Notes: a model not told the origin generated them from the letters alone. A stretch of 8,999 nucleotides of DNA from an uncultured Bacillaceae bacterium (GCA_937983065.1 CALKAL010000038.1:1-8999), one strand, 5' to 3'; positions 1-7,064 are shown, counted from the stretch's first letter. Numbers and translations are program-made.

Positions 1-68
1 ACAACACTTTCAATTTCAACGAGTTGTTTTAAAAAAGCTAACAGTTCATCTTTATTTACTTGAAACAT
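1..68 (-). CDS. N-terminus of a probable M20-type peptidase (partial, runs off the left edge)
   Basis: Only the first 23 codons are in the window; they read MFQVNKDELLAFLKQLVEIE followed by SVV. A short helix followed by 'LVEIES' is typical of the start of M20 (ArgE/DapE/carboxypeptidase) zinc peptidases, but no catalytic metal ligand is visible, so the family call is an inference from a short stretch. The start is well supported: a run of five G (minus strand, about 77-81) lies eight bases before the ATG. A TATACT -10-like hexamer lies at 103-108 on the minus strand with a poor -35 (TTCCCC), so the gene probably has its own promoter just upstream. An ATG a few bases further upstream, in another frame, hits a stop within six codons. 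Confidence 0.5.
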   Translation of the reverse strand, partial: MFQVNKDELLAFLKQLVEIESV

Positions 69-145
69 GGCATAAACCCCCTAACGAAACCCTTTTAATA
101 AAAGTATACGTTCTCTTTTGAAATTGGGGAAGTATTATATTGCGT

Positions 146-186
146 AAAAAAGGATAGATGAACGCGCTAAACTTTCATCTATCCTT
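146..186 (-). terminator. Rho-independent terminator of the zinc-ribbon membrane protein gene
   Basis: A perfect 13-bp inverted repeat (AAGGATAGATGAA at 150-162, its complement at 174-186) with an 11-base loop is followed on the minus strand by six T. It lies just beyond the stop codon of the gene ending at 210. Confidence 0.88.
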
Positions 187-209
187 AATTAAGTCTTAAC
201 ATATAATCA

Positions 210-497
210 CTAAAATAGCGGTTGTTCTTCATCTGTAAGTTCTATGTAATAGGGTACAATCGCTATGAACACGATAAAGAATAGAGTTCCTAAAAATAGT
301 GACCAATAAAAACTATAGATTCTAATAAAAATTAATAAAAACGCAGCAACTACACCAATAGCACCAATTTTCCATCCACTATGAGTAGTTATATATTGAA
401 AATTCCCACACTGCGGGCACTTTTTACGTCTGGAAAATATCGATAGCTCTTTCCACTTAAATTGATAGCTACAAGTCGAACACTCAGGTAATTTCAT
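210..497 (-). CDS. Small zinc-ribbon membrane protein (CxxC-x17-CxxC, TIGR04104-like)
   Basis: The 95-aa product begins MKLPECSTCSYQFKW. Two CxxC pairs (C6/C9 and C27/C30) separated by 17 residues suggest a small zinc ribbon in the cytoplasm. Two hydrophobic helices follow (about residues 42-60 and 63-83), and the tail is acidic (ELTDEEQPLF). Length, cysteine layout and two helices match the uncharacterised Bacillaceae 'cxxc_20_cxxc' proteins; no function is known to me. I chose the ATG at 497 over the ATG at 530 because GGAG lies ten bases upstream of it, because family members start a few residues before the first CxxC, and because the longer version has only a weak ribosome site. The gene stands alone, between its own terminator and that of the upstream transporter gene. 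Confidence 0.75.
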   Translation of the reverse strand: MKLPECSTCSYQFKWKELSIFSRRKKCPQCGNFQYITTHSGWKIGAIGVVAAFLLIFIRIYSFYWSLFLGTLFFIVFIAIVPYYIELTDEEQPLF

Positions 498-570
498 ACG
501 AGCAACACTCCAAATTATTGTTAATTCCATTTTATCACAAAATTCCGTTAACTATAAACCCCTTCACATT

Positions 571-612
571 AAAAAACAGACAAATGATAGCCTCAGCTCA
601 CATTCGTCTGTT
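571..612 (-). terminator. Rho-independent terminator downstream of the YeiH-type transporter gene
   Basis: The 12-bp stem AACAGACAAATG (575-586) pairs with 601-612 with one G-U wobble on the minus-strand transcript; the loop contains a further AGC/GCT mini-stem. Six T follow on the minus strand (571-576 read in reverse). Confidence 0.87.
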
Positions 613-631
613 CATAGTTACACCTGTTTTT

Positions 632-1645
632 TTAAATCAAATAAAATAGCACAATTAATAAGTATCCAAATAACGCTAATAAGATAGACCCGATCAATGT
701 TACGACAAAGGGTTTGAGTCCTTCTGTTTTAAAATATTTAAAATTCACTTTAAGACCTAGTCCCGCCATCGCCATCGCAATTAACAAATACGCTATCGTT
801 ACAATGACGTCAGAAATAGACTCGGAAACGATGCCTAAGCTATTAAAGCCACTGACGAGTAGAAACCCGACAATAAACCACGGAAATACAATTGTTCCAT
901 TCGTTTCATTTTGATCTTCGTCAGACTTTTTCCGTCTTGATACGATATAACCGACAAGTAAGGCAACGGGTACAAGTAAGGCAACCCGGCTCAGCTTCGT
1001 TATAACAGCCATTTCTACAGCTGCATTTCCACCAGCATTCGCCGCCGCTACGACGTGAGCTACTTCATGTAACGTCCCTCCAGCGAAAATCCCGAATAAT
1101 TCAGGCGTTAAATTTAATAATGAATATAAAAACGTATACGCAAGGGTAAATGCTGTACCTAGTAAAGCGATAATCGCAACACTGATGGCAATTTCATTTT
1201 GGTTCGCTCTAATTTGAGGAGCAATCGCTACAATCGCTGAAGCTCCACATATCGCTGTTCCACTTGCTGTTAATAAGCCGATATTTTCATTAACGCCAAA
1301 GCTTTTTGCTAAAAAATAGACGATAATAAAGGCAAAAGCTAAATTTAATAGAGCTATAATAAATACACTAAGTCCCGCGTGATATAAATCAACTAAGTTC
1401 AAGCTCATTCCGAGTAAAACAATCCCGAAACGAAGCAGTTTTTTACTTGAAAATTGAATGCCTGAATCATATTGTTCTTTAACACCAACTGTTGCTTTTA
1501 CAATCATTCCTAATATAATTGCAACGACGAGATGCCCCATAATCGATAAAAAGGGAAGTTCAGCAAGTCCTTTGGCAACGAGTGCGATGACGAACGTTAT
1601 GACTAATCCAATCGTGAAGTTTTTATTAATTCGTTTTATAGTCAT
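632..1645 (-). CDS. YeiH/UPF0324-family membrane transporter (putative sulfate/sulfur anion exporter)
   Basis: This 337-aa protein is almost wholly hydrophobic, with about ten predicted membrane helices. The segment GTAICGASAIVAIAPQ (129-144) and the glycine-histidine stretch GGTLHEVAHVVAAA (189-202) are characteristic of the UPF0324/YeiH family (Pfam Cons_hypoth698), and the length is normal. The charged cytoplasmic loop RRKKSDEDQNE sits near 237-247. Family members are annotated as putative sulfate exporters; the substrate is not firmly established. The start ATG has AAGGAAG seven bases upstream. The gene is divergent from a LysR-type regulator, as yeiH and yeiE are in enterobacteria, so that regulator probably controls it from the shared intergenic region. 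It is monocistronic, with its own terminator. Confidence 0.9.
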   Translation of the reverse strand: MTIKRINKNFTIGLVITFVIALVAKGLAELPFLSIMGHLVVAIILGMIVKATVGVKEQYDSGIQFSSKKLLRFGIVLLGMSLNLVDLYHAGLSVFIIALLNLAFAFIIVYFLAKSFGVNENIGLLTASGTAICGASAIVAIAPQIRANQNEIAISVAIIALLGTAFTLAYTFLYSLLNLTPELFGIFAGGTLHEVAHVVAAANAGGNAAVEMAVITKLSRVALLVPVALLVGYIVSRRKKSDEDQNETNGTIVFPWFIVGFLLVSGFNSLGIVSESISDVIVTIAYLLIAMAMAGLGLKVNFKYFKTEGLKPFVVTLIGSILLALFGYLLIVLFYLI

Positions 1646-1695
1646 CTAAGCACTTCCTTATATGTCACTCACCTTTAACTTTACCGAACGATTCA

Positions 1696-1743
1696 TTATT
1701 AGTAAAATATATATTAATTATAATAACGATAAGTTTTTCTTAT
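1696..1743. promoter_or_regulatory. lysR promoter and candidate LysR operators between the divergent genes
   Basis: A perfect TATAAT (1719-1724) is preceded, with a 17-base spacer, by TTATTA (1696-1701; three matches to the -35 consensus). These two hexamers form the arms of an inverted repeat TTATTA-N19-TAATAA. A second dyad, ATAAG-N5-CTTAT (1729-1743), fits the T-N11-A layout of LysR-type boxes and covers the expected transcription start of lysR. This would suit autorepression together with control of the divergent transporter gene. The -10 is a strong match; the operator assignments are inferred from symmetry in a very AT-rich stretch. Confidence 0.5.
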
Positions 1744-1760
1744 TAGAAAGGGGAAGGCTA

Positions 1761-2651
1761 TTGAATTTCGACGCTTTAAAAACATTCGTTACGTTAGCTG
1801 AAGTGAAACATTTTACGAAAACTGCGGAAATATTAGCGATGTCCCAACCGAATGTTAGTCTTCATATAAAAAATTTAGAAAATGAACTACAGAGTAAGCT
1901 ATTTACTCGCACTCCTAAAAACTTGCACCTGACATCTACAGGGGAGCTACTTTATGAGCGGGCGAAACAAATTATTTCAATAACAGAAAAAACAAAACAA
2001 GATATTTTAGATCATCACCATACCGTCAAAGGAACGATTAAAATTGGCGCCAGTTTTACAATTGGGGAATATTTAATCCCTTCTCTCATTTACGATGTAC
2101 AACAAAAGTACCCCGACCTTGAAATACAAGTCATTATCGGAAATACTGAGGAAATCGTTAACCACGTGAAGCTTTTTGAAGTGGATTTAGGACTGATAGA
2201 AGGACAAACGAACGATAAGGAAGTTAAAACATTAGCATTTATGGAGGATGAATTACTGATTGTTGCCTCTCCAGATCACCCAATTACGAATAAAAAATCC
2301 GTATCAATTAGTGATCTGCAAAATCAAACGTGGATTCGACGAGAAACGGGTTCAGGAACACGGGAATATTTAGAGCATGTCATTCGTTCTAATGGATTAA
2401 AGGTGAATTCCTTTTTAACAATCAGTAGTAACCAAGGGGTAAAAGAGCTTATTATGAGGGATATGGGTCTTTCCCTTTTATCTTATAGTGTGGTTAAAAG
2501 GGAAGTGGAGCTTGGCTTGCTATCTGTCATTCCTCTAGATGAACAATCCTTTACACGAGCTTTTTCATACGTCTACTTGCCAATGATGACGGATAAGCGG
2601 AATGTTCAAGCTTTTATTAACGCCATTCAACACCGGTATACAACGTTATGA
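1761..2651 (+). CDS. LysR-family transcriptional regulator, CysL/YeiE-like
   Basis: The product has 296 aa. Residues 1-60 form the LysR winged helix-turn-helix (FDALKTFVTLAEVKHFTKTA ... SQPNVSLHIKNLENEL ... LFTRTP), followed by a linker helix and an effector domain from about residue 88 (VKGTIKIGASFTIGEYLIPS, DLGLIEGQT). The TIGEYLIP and LIEG phrases resemble CysL/YeiE-type regulators of sulfur metabolism. The start is TTG at 1761: AAAGGGG lies seven bases before it and LysR proteins start right at this 'MNFDALKTF' position. A longer reading from an ATG at 1662 would add 33 AT-rich, non-conserved residues across the promoter. Inference: it senses a sulfur metabolite and controls the divergent YeiH-type gene and itself. 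Confidence 0.9.
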   Translation: MNFDALKTFVTLAEVKHFTKTAEILAMSQPNVSLHIKNLENELQSKLFTRTPKNLHLTSTGELLYERAKQIISITEKTKQDILDHHHTVKGTIKIGASFTIGEYLIPSLIYDVQQKYPDLEIQVIIGNTEEIVNHVKLFEVDLGLIEGQTNDKEVKTLAFMEDELLIVASPDHPITNKKSVSISDLQNQTWIRRETGSGTREYLEHVIRSNGLKVNSFLTISSNQGVKELIMRDMGLSLLSYSVVKREVELGLLSVIPLDEQSFTRAFSYVYLPMMTDKRNVQAFINAIQHRYTTL

Positions 2652-2660
2652 ATTAGTGAA

Positions 2661-2690
2661 ATAAGGGCGAAAATAGCCTAATGTCCTTAT
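2661..2690 (+). terminator. Possible weak terminator hairpin right after lysR
   Basis: ATAAGG (2661-2666) pairs with CCTTAT (2685-2690), and G-U and C-G pairs extend the stem to nine steps. The following sequence (AGATTTTGG) has only four T, so this is at best a weak terminator; the stronger one is at 2779-2822. Confidence 0.35.
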
Positions 2691-2778
2691 AGATTTTGGC
2701 TTACTAAATTTTCAGGGAGAAGTAACTTTACTAGAGATACGTTTTTCATCGAATAAGTATTAAAGATTCCCAAATAAT

Positions 2779-2822
2779 AAAATCTGCATCCTAATATAAA
2801 CAGTTTGGGATGCAGATTTTTT
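2779..2822. terminator. Bidirectional terminator between convergent lysR and serine hydrolase genes
   Basis: A perfect 13-bp stem (AAAATCTGCATCC at 2779-2791, complement at 2808-2820) has a 15-16-base loop. On the plus strand the stem ends in a run of six T (2817-2822). On the minus strand it ends in TTTT then ATTATTT. It can therefore end both the lysR and the hydrolase transcripts. Confidence 0.88.
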
Positions 2823-2874
2823 ACAAATAACACCTCGTTCGAAAAGCACACGTTCCAAAAATATTCTCTAATCT

Positions 2875-3915
2875 TCATGATTTCATAGACATAGCCAGTT
2901 GCATGACTAAACGGACGGGCGTTGCTGGGTTTTCCATTTGATTAACATCTCCAACGAAAAACATATCTTTTTCGGGATAATAAAATGCTAAGGAACCCGT
3001 TGAACCAGAGTGGCCGATTAATTCACCTTTCCCCATAAAAAGCGTTGCAAGGCCATTCAGGGGAATTCTCATATAGCCAGCCCCGTAATGAATTGGGAGC
3101 ATCGCAGCTTGCAATCTATTGTTTACTTTTAATTCTTGAAAAATAGTGTTATCAAATAAATTTCCTTTAAAGAAAGCTTTAATAAAAATCATTAATTCAC
3201 GTGCTGTAGAAACAGAACCGCCACTTGCACGAAGACTTTTAATTAAATTCGGACGGTTAAAGGCGGTATCCTTATAATAAATATTCGGGATAAAATCATC
3301 ATCTACTGGTAAATATGTATTTTCAAGCCCTAAAGGATCAAAAATTAATTGCTTGAACACTTCTTCCAAAGGTAAATGAGTGACGTTTTCAATTATTTTT
3401 CCGAGAAGCTCGAAGTTTATATTTGCGTAATGGGCTCTTTTTCCTTGGCCAGGTGCAAAGTGTGGTTTGATCTCCCGCGTCTTGATTATCGTTTCATTAA
3501 AATCAATGTGCATATCGTCATAAAGTGCACGTACTTTTGCCTTGCTGCTACCCTCTTCAATGACATCCCTCAATCCACTTGTATGAAACAAAAGGTGCGC
3601 GATTGTCAGTCTATTAGAATACTCTTCACCGTTGTAAACATGAAGGCCCGTTAATGTTTCTTCTTTTATATATTTTGCAATTTCATCATCGAGTGACAGT
3701 TTTCCCTGATCTCTCAAAATAAAAATACAGGTAGTTGTGAACAGCTTTGTAATACTCGCGATAAAGAACGGTGTATCTACACTTTTGCCCCCGTACTCAA
3801 AACTGTATGAAACATCACCATTTGAATTTTCTACGAGAAGAACCGATTCATGTATTTGTTTTTTCTTTGTAACGTTTCCGAAAATTTTTTCGAATTTATG
3901 TTTTTGACCTTCCAT
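2875..3915 (-). CDS. Serine hydrolase of the beta-lactamase / class C penicillin-binding-protein family
   Basis: The 346-aa protein has all three active-site motifs of the Beta-lactamase (PF00144) fold: SITK at 54-57 (nucleophile S54, K57), YAN at 163-165, and HSG at 302-304 in place of KTG. HTSGL at 111-115 and the SGGSVSTARELMIFIKAF segment (231-248) are also typical. No signal peptide or membrane segment is visible (it starts MEGQKHKFEK), so it is probably a cytoplasmic esterase or peptidase rather than a secreted resistance enzyme; the substrate cannot be told. The start is supported by AGAGGT seven bases upstream of the ATG. It follows the Crp/Fnr gene on the same strand but is separated from it by a terminator, so it is probably an independent unit. 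I see no clear promoter in the 164 bp between. Confidence 0.9.
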   Translation of the reverse strand: MEGQKHKFEKIFGNVTKKKQIHESVLLVENSNGDVSYSFEYGGKSVDTPFFIASITKLFTTTCIFILRDQGKLSLDDEIAKYIKEETLTGLHVYNGEEYSNRLTIAHLLFHTSGLRDVIEEGSSKAKVRALYDDMHIDFNETIIKTREIKPHFAPGQGKRAHYANINFELLGKIIENVTHLPLEEVFKQLIFDPLGLENTYLPVDDDFIPNIYYKDTAFNRPNLIKSLRASGGSVSTARELMIFIKAFFKGNLFDNTIFQELKVNNRLQAAMLPIHYGAGYMRIPLNGLATLFMGKGELIGHSGSTGSLAFYYPEKDMFFVGDVNQMENPATPVRLVMQLAMSMKS

Positions 3916-4066
3916 ATAACTACCTCTCTCATCCCCTGAAACCTTTCTATAAAATCAATTTCTCGGTGCCTGACGAAGGTTTATATAGGCAAATTTTAGT
4001 TAGGTTTAGTGTATCATAATTTTCTAAATTTTATATCATTTTTTCTCTAATTTTGTCTAGTCGCGT

Positions 4067-4125
4067 TGATTAAAAAATAAAAATCTGTATCCATAACGTG
4101 TCGTACATTACAGGATACAGATTTT
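4067..4125 (-). terminator. Rho-independent terminator of the ATPase-Crp/Fnr transcription unit
   Basis: A perfect 13-bp stem (AAAATCTGTATCC at 4080-4092, complement at 4113-4125) with a 20-base loop lies immediately after the regulator's stop codon. On the minus strand it is followed by a T-rich tail (TTTTTATTTTTTA). The stem differs by one base from the terminator stem at 2779-2791. Confidence 0.9.
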
Positions 4126-4132
4126 ATAGAAT

Positions 4133-4825
4133 TTATATAAACAACAATTCGTCTAGATCAAGGATTTTAATTGTCCGCTTCGGTTTTTGCTCTATTAAAC
4201 CTTGTTCCTCAAATTCAGTTAGCTTTCGACTAATCGTCTCAGGAGTTGTACCTAGATAAGAGGCTAAATCTTTCTTACTCATCGGTAGTACGAACTCTGG
4301 ATTGTCTTCATCTTCTGCACATTCAGCTAAAAAGAGGGCTAAACGGGTCTCAACTTTTTCTGTTGCAAAACGGGTTGTTTGAGTTTCAGATTCGTCAAGC
4401 CGATGGGAAAACTCGGTCAATATTTTTAGTGCGATCGTTGGATACGTTAATAGAAACTGTTGTAAATCCGTCCGTTTAATCATACAAACCTTCGTATCCA
4501 TAAGGGCCTCCGCATACGCTTCATGGGTTGATTCTTTAAATAAAGCAAGTTCCCCGGTGAAATCCCCTGGGCTCAGCACACGTAACATCTGCTCTTTCCC
4601 TGTTTCAGAAAGGCGGTAAATTTTTATTTTCCCATGATTAACGATATAAAGAGAATCGGATTCATCCCCCGCATGGTAAATAATTTCACCTTTTTTATAG
4701 GGGACCGACCTAACCCGCTCCATCACTTTTTTCATTTGGTCTTTCTCTAAATGATTAAAAATAGGAACGAGGGACACACAATAATGTTCACTACCCTCAT
4801 GGACGTGGCCTTGTTCTTCTCCCAT
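4133..4825 (-). CDS. Crp/Fnr-family regulator, FLP-like (two cysteines, His-rich N-terminus)
   Basis: The 230-aa protein has an N-terminal cyclic-nucleotide-binding-like beta-roll (about 17-130), a long dimerisation helix and a C-terminal helix-turn-helix. Numbering from the ATG, the recognition helix contains E196-T-I-S199-R200, the E-x-x-S-R pattern with which FNR reads TTGAT...ATCAA. Cysteines are C16 (in HYCVSLVPIF) and C114 (in DTKVCMIKR), aligning roughly with E. coli FNR C29 and C122, plus C169; the other FNR cluster ligands are absent. The N-terminus has H7, H9 and H14. This resembles Lactobacillus FLP, where two such cysteines form a redox disulfide. I chose ATG at 4825, seven bases after GGAGG; the TTG at 4828 is too close to it. 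The gene lies 44 bp after the ATPase stop and is probably co-transcribed with it. Inferred targets are the boxes at 6805-6818 and 8082-8095. Confidence 0.88.
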   Translation of the reverse strand: MGEEQGHVHEGSEHYCVSLVPIFNHLEKDQMKKVMERVRSVPYKKGEIIYHAGDESDSLYIVNHGKIKIYRLSETGKEQMLRVLSPGDFTGELALFKESTHEAYAEALMDTKVCMIKRTDLQQFLLTYPTIALKILTEFSHRLDESETQTTRFATEKVETRLALFLAECAEDEDNPEFVLPMSKKDLASYLGTTPETISRKLTEFEEQGLIEQKPKRTIKILDLDELLFI

Positions 4826-4869
4826 CAAATACCCTCCAATACTTTTAAATATATATTATCACGAGTTGG

Positions 4870-6753
4870 TTAAGCAGGCTGCCACATAGACTTTCGTTTC
4901 CCTTTAAATTTAATCAATCGCATCGCATTTAATATGACGATTAACACACTCGCTTCATGAATAAACATCCCTGTTGCCAAATGAACCTTGCCAATCATCA
5001 CTCCGATTAATAATAGAAATACCGTTCCTACCGCTAGAAAAATATTTTGCTTCATATTTTTAATCGTTTCTTTTGATAAAGCATAAGCGTGGGAAAATTG
5101 ACTTAGTTGATCTGCCATTAAAACGACATCTGCTGTTTCCATTGAGACGTCAGTTCCGCCTTCACCCATTGCAAGTCCGATATGAGCTGTAGCAATCGCA
5201 GGTGCATCATTAATTCCATCTCCAGCCATGGCAACAATATGCCCTTCAGCTTTTAACTGTTTAATGTGAGCTACTTTATCTTCTGGTAACAGCTCAGCAT
5301 AATATTCATCAAGACCGAGTTGATCTGAAACAAGTTTTGCCGTATGTTTATTATCTCCTGTAAGCATAATCATTTTTTTAATGCCTCGATCTCTTAGTTC
5401 GGCAATAGCTTCTTTTGCATCTTCTCGGATTTGGTCCATGATTGAAATGATTCCAGCTATCTTTCCATTCATCGCAACGAAAATAGCTGTGTTACCTAAT
5501 TTTTCGCGGCTTGAAGCATGACTTTCAATATTTTCTTGAATAGTGATTCCTTCGTCGTTCATTAAGCTTCGATTGCCGATAACGAAAGTATGATTTTCGA
5601 TTTTTCCTTTTAATCCGTTCCCTTTTACTATTTCCACATGCTCAGGGCTAACATCGATATTTAATTGCCGAGCGTTTGCCTCTTTAACAATCGTCTTGCC
5701 TAAATGATGCTCAGACATTTTTTCCATGATAGCAACTAAACGTAACAATTCATTTTCATTGATTTCGCTGACTACTTTCACCTCTGTCACTTCAGGCTTT
5801 CCTTTCGTTAACGTCCCAGTTTTATCAAAAACAATCGTATCGACCTTTGAAAGCTGATCAACGACTTCCCCACCTTTAACTAACACACCGTTCTTAGCCC
5901 CATTTCCAATTCCCGCAACATTTGATACGGGCGCACCGATAACGAGGGCTCCAGGACAAGCGACGACTAAAAAGGTAACAGATAGTAAAACATTTTGAGT
6001 GACGATATAAACGAGAATTGCTAAAACGACGACAGCTGGTGTGTAAATGTTCGCGAATCGATCGAGAAACTTTTCCGTTTTCGATTTCGATTCTTGTGCT
6101 TCCTCAACGAGTTCGATAATTCGTGCAAACGTCGTGTCATCACCGACTTTTTCGGCAATGATTTCAATGTAACCATCATCAACAATCGTGCCACTAAACA
6201 CTTGGTCATTTATCTTTTTCATCGCTGGAACACTTTCACCAGTGACCGCTGCTTCGTTTATTTGCGCACTTCCTGACAAAACTCGTCCATCAACAGGCAC
6301 TTTTCCCCCTGGACGTATGAGAACGCGATCACCAACTTCGACTTCTTCAACATCGACTTCTATCGTCTTCCCATTACGAATGACTGTTGCTTCTTGTGGC
6401 TGCATATCGATTAATTTTCTAAGTGATGAACGGGTTTTTTCTAACGTTCGCCCTTCTAAATATGCACCAAACATGAATAAAAATGTGACTGCGGCAGATT
6501 CCACATACTCCCCGATAAATAGCGCACCAATGACCGCTATCGATACGAGAAGCTCGATACTGAATGCTTTTAATCTTAACGCTTGGATCGCACGTATGAA
6601 AATTGGTACACCCGCTACCATTGTCGCAGCAAGTAGCGAAGCCGTTTTTAAAAGTTCATTATGAAGCATAAAATGAGCGATAATAGCAATGACGATTAAA
6701 CTACCAGATACAGCAGTCAACCCATTTTTGTTTTTATTCATCCAACGCATCAT
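4870..6753 (-). CDS. Heavy-metal-translocating P1B-type ATPase with a CPG motif and no metal-binding domain
   Basis: The 627-aa protein has all P-type ATPase signatures: TGES 171-174, phosphorylated D310 in DKTGT, TGDN 465-468 and GDGIND 511-516. The transmembrane metal motif is A-CPG-A (266-268) instead of CPC or SPC, and the last helices carry HEASVLIVILNAMRL (599-613), related to the HEG(S/T) motif of Zn/Cd/Co pumps. The 'SEHP' motif that contacts ATP reads SEHH (347-350). There is no N-terminal HMA domain; membrane helices start at about residue 12. Metal is probably exported from the cytoplasm, likely a divalent cation, but the substrate is open because CPG is unusual. The start has GGGGG seven bases upstream. 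A separate HMA protein (7800-8021) could deliver the metal. The Crp/Fnr gene follows, so exporter and regulator form an operon from the promoter at 6777-6818. Confidence 0.93.
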   Translation of the reverse strand: MMRWMNKNKNGLTAVSGSLIVIAIIAHFMLHNELLKTASLLAATMVAGVPIFIRAIQALRLKAFSIELLVSIAVIGALFIGEYVESAAVTFLFMFGAYLEGRTLEKTRSSLRKLIDMQPQEATVIRNGKTIEVDVEEVEVGDRVLIRPGGKVPVDGRVLSGSAQINEAAVTGESVPAMKKINDQVFSGTIVDDGYIEIIAEKVGDDTTFARIIELVEEAQESKSKTEKFLDRFANIYTPAVVVLAILVYIVTQNVLLSVTFLVVACPGALVIGAPVSNVAGIGNGAKNGVLVKGGEVVDQLSKVDTIVFDKTGTLTKGKPEVTEVKVVSEINENELLRLVAIMEKMSEHHLGKTIVKEANARQLNIDVSPEHVEIVKGNGLKGKIENHTFVIGNRSLMNDEGITIQENIESHASSREKLGNTAIFVAMNGKIAGIISIMDQIREDAKEAIAELRDRGIKKMIMLTGDNKHTAKLVSDQLGLDEYYAELLPEDKVAHIKQLKAEGHIVAMAGDGINDAPAIATAHIGLAMGEGGTDVSMETADVVLMADQLSQFSHAYALSKETIKNMKQNIFLAVGTVFLLLIGVMIGKVHLATGMFIHEASVLIVILNAMRLIKFKGKRKSMWQPA

Positions 6754-6776
6754 AGGAAAACCCCCTTTATACTTTA

Positions 6777-6818
6777 ATTTTAAAGGGAGGTTACAAAAAT
6801 AAAATTGACGCTGGTCAA
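6777..6818 (-). promoter_or_regulatory. FNR/FLP-type class II promoter of the ATPase-regulator operon
   Basis: TTGAC-GCTG-GTCAA (6805-6818) is a TTGA-N6-TCAA dyad. Read on the minus strand, a -10-like TAAAAT (6782-6777) follows with no recognisable -35 at the right spacing. The dyad centre (6811.5) is 32 bp from the -10 centre, which puts it at -41.5 relative to a start at about 6770. This is the class II activator position of FNR/CRP proteins. The half-site TTGAC differs by one base from the FNR consensus TTGAT. The leader would be only about 17 bases, starting just before the SD. Confidence 0.6.
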
Positions 6819-6835
6819 GAATTTGAAAGTTTTTT

Positions 6836-6988
6836 TCATAATCTAATATAAGGCGGAATACAATCAGCCATCCATCTATTAATTAGCGCAATATGTTGCT
6901 TATCATTGTGTCGTATTAGGATGCCCTGGTTATTATCACTAGCAATTGTAATAGGGCAAAAATCATTAAGGTCGCCTATATTTCGTAT
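6836..6988 (-). pseudogene. 3' remnant of an unidentified gene
   Basis: An open minus-strand frame ends at TGA (6838-6836) and codes for IRNIGDLNDFCPITIASDNN, then 30 further residues ending RWMADCIPPYIRL. The mixed composition (C, W, P, D, H) looks protein-coding and not like random AT-rich DNA. The frame stays open upstream for roughly 100 codons in all, into the antisense of the next gene, yet has no ATG, GTG or TTG at a sensible place and no ribosome site. I therefore read it as the tail of a gene that lost its 5' part. I do not recognise the family. Together with the ATPase promoter (6777-6818) and the plus-strand promoter at 7000-7008, this accounts for the 311-bp stretch 6754-7064. Confidence 0.35.
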
Positions 6989-6999
6989 TTTTAAAAAAA

Positions 7000-7008
7000 T
7001 GTTATAAT
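7000..7008 (+). promoter_or_regulatory. Extended -10 promoter of the ATT-start membrane protein gene
   Basis: TG-T-TATAAT (7000-7008) is a perfect extended -10 element. No good -35 is present 17 bases upstream (ATTTCG), which the extended element could compensate. The 5' leader would be about 50 bases. Confidence 0.55.
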
Positions 7009-7064
7009 TTATTAAATTCTGTTTTCTTTTTAAGCTAATTATGTGAATTTGGGAGGGGATTTCT

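Noticed and set aside
1662..1760. 33-residue N-terminal extension of the LysR protein from an upstream ATG
   Set aside because: It would translate the promoter and operator region; the TTG at 1761 has the SD and matches the LysR family start.
2687..2878. 63-codon minus-strand frame after the serine hydrolase
   Set aside because: It spans the bidirectional terminator, overlaps the hydrolase stop, lacks a good ribosome site and has no recognisable domain.
4066..4079. FNR half-site TTGAT upstream of the serine hydrolase
   Set aside because: The second half (AAATA) does not match ATCAA, and it lies in the T-rich tail of the regulator's terminator.
6188..6664. 158-codon plus-strand frame opposite the ATPase
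   Set aside because: Antisense shadow of a conserved P-type ATPase with low-complexity composition and no ribosome site.
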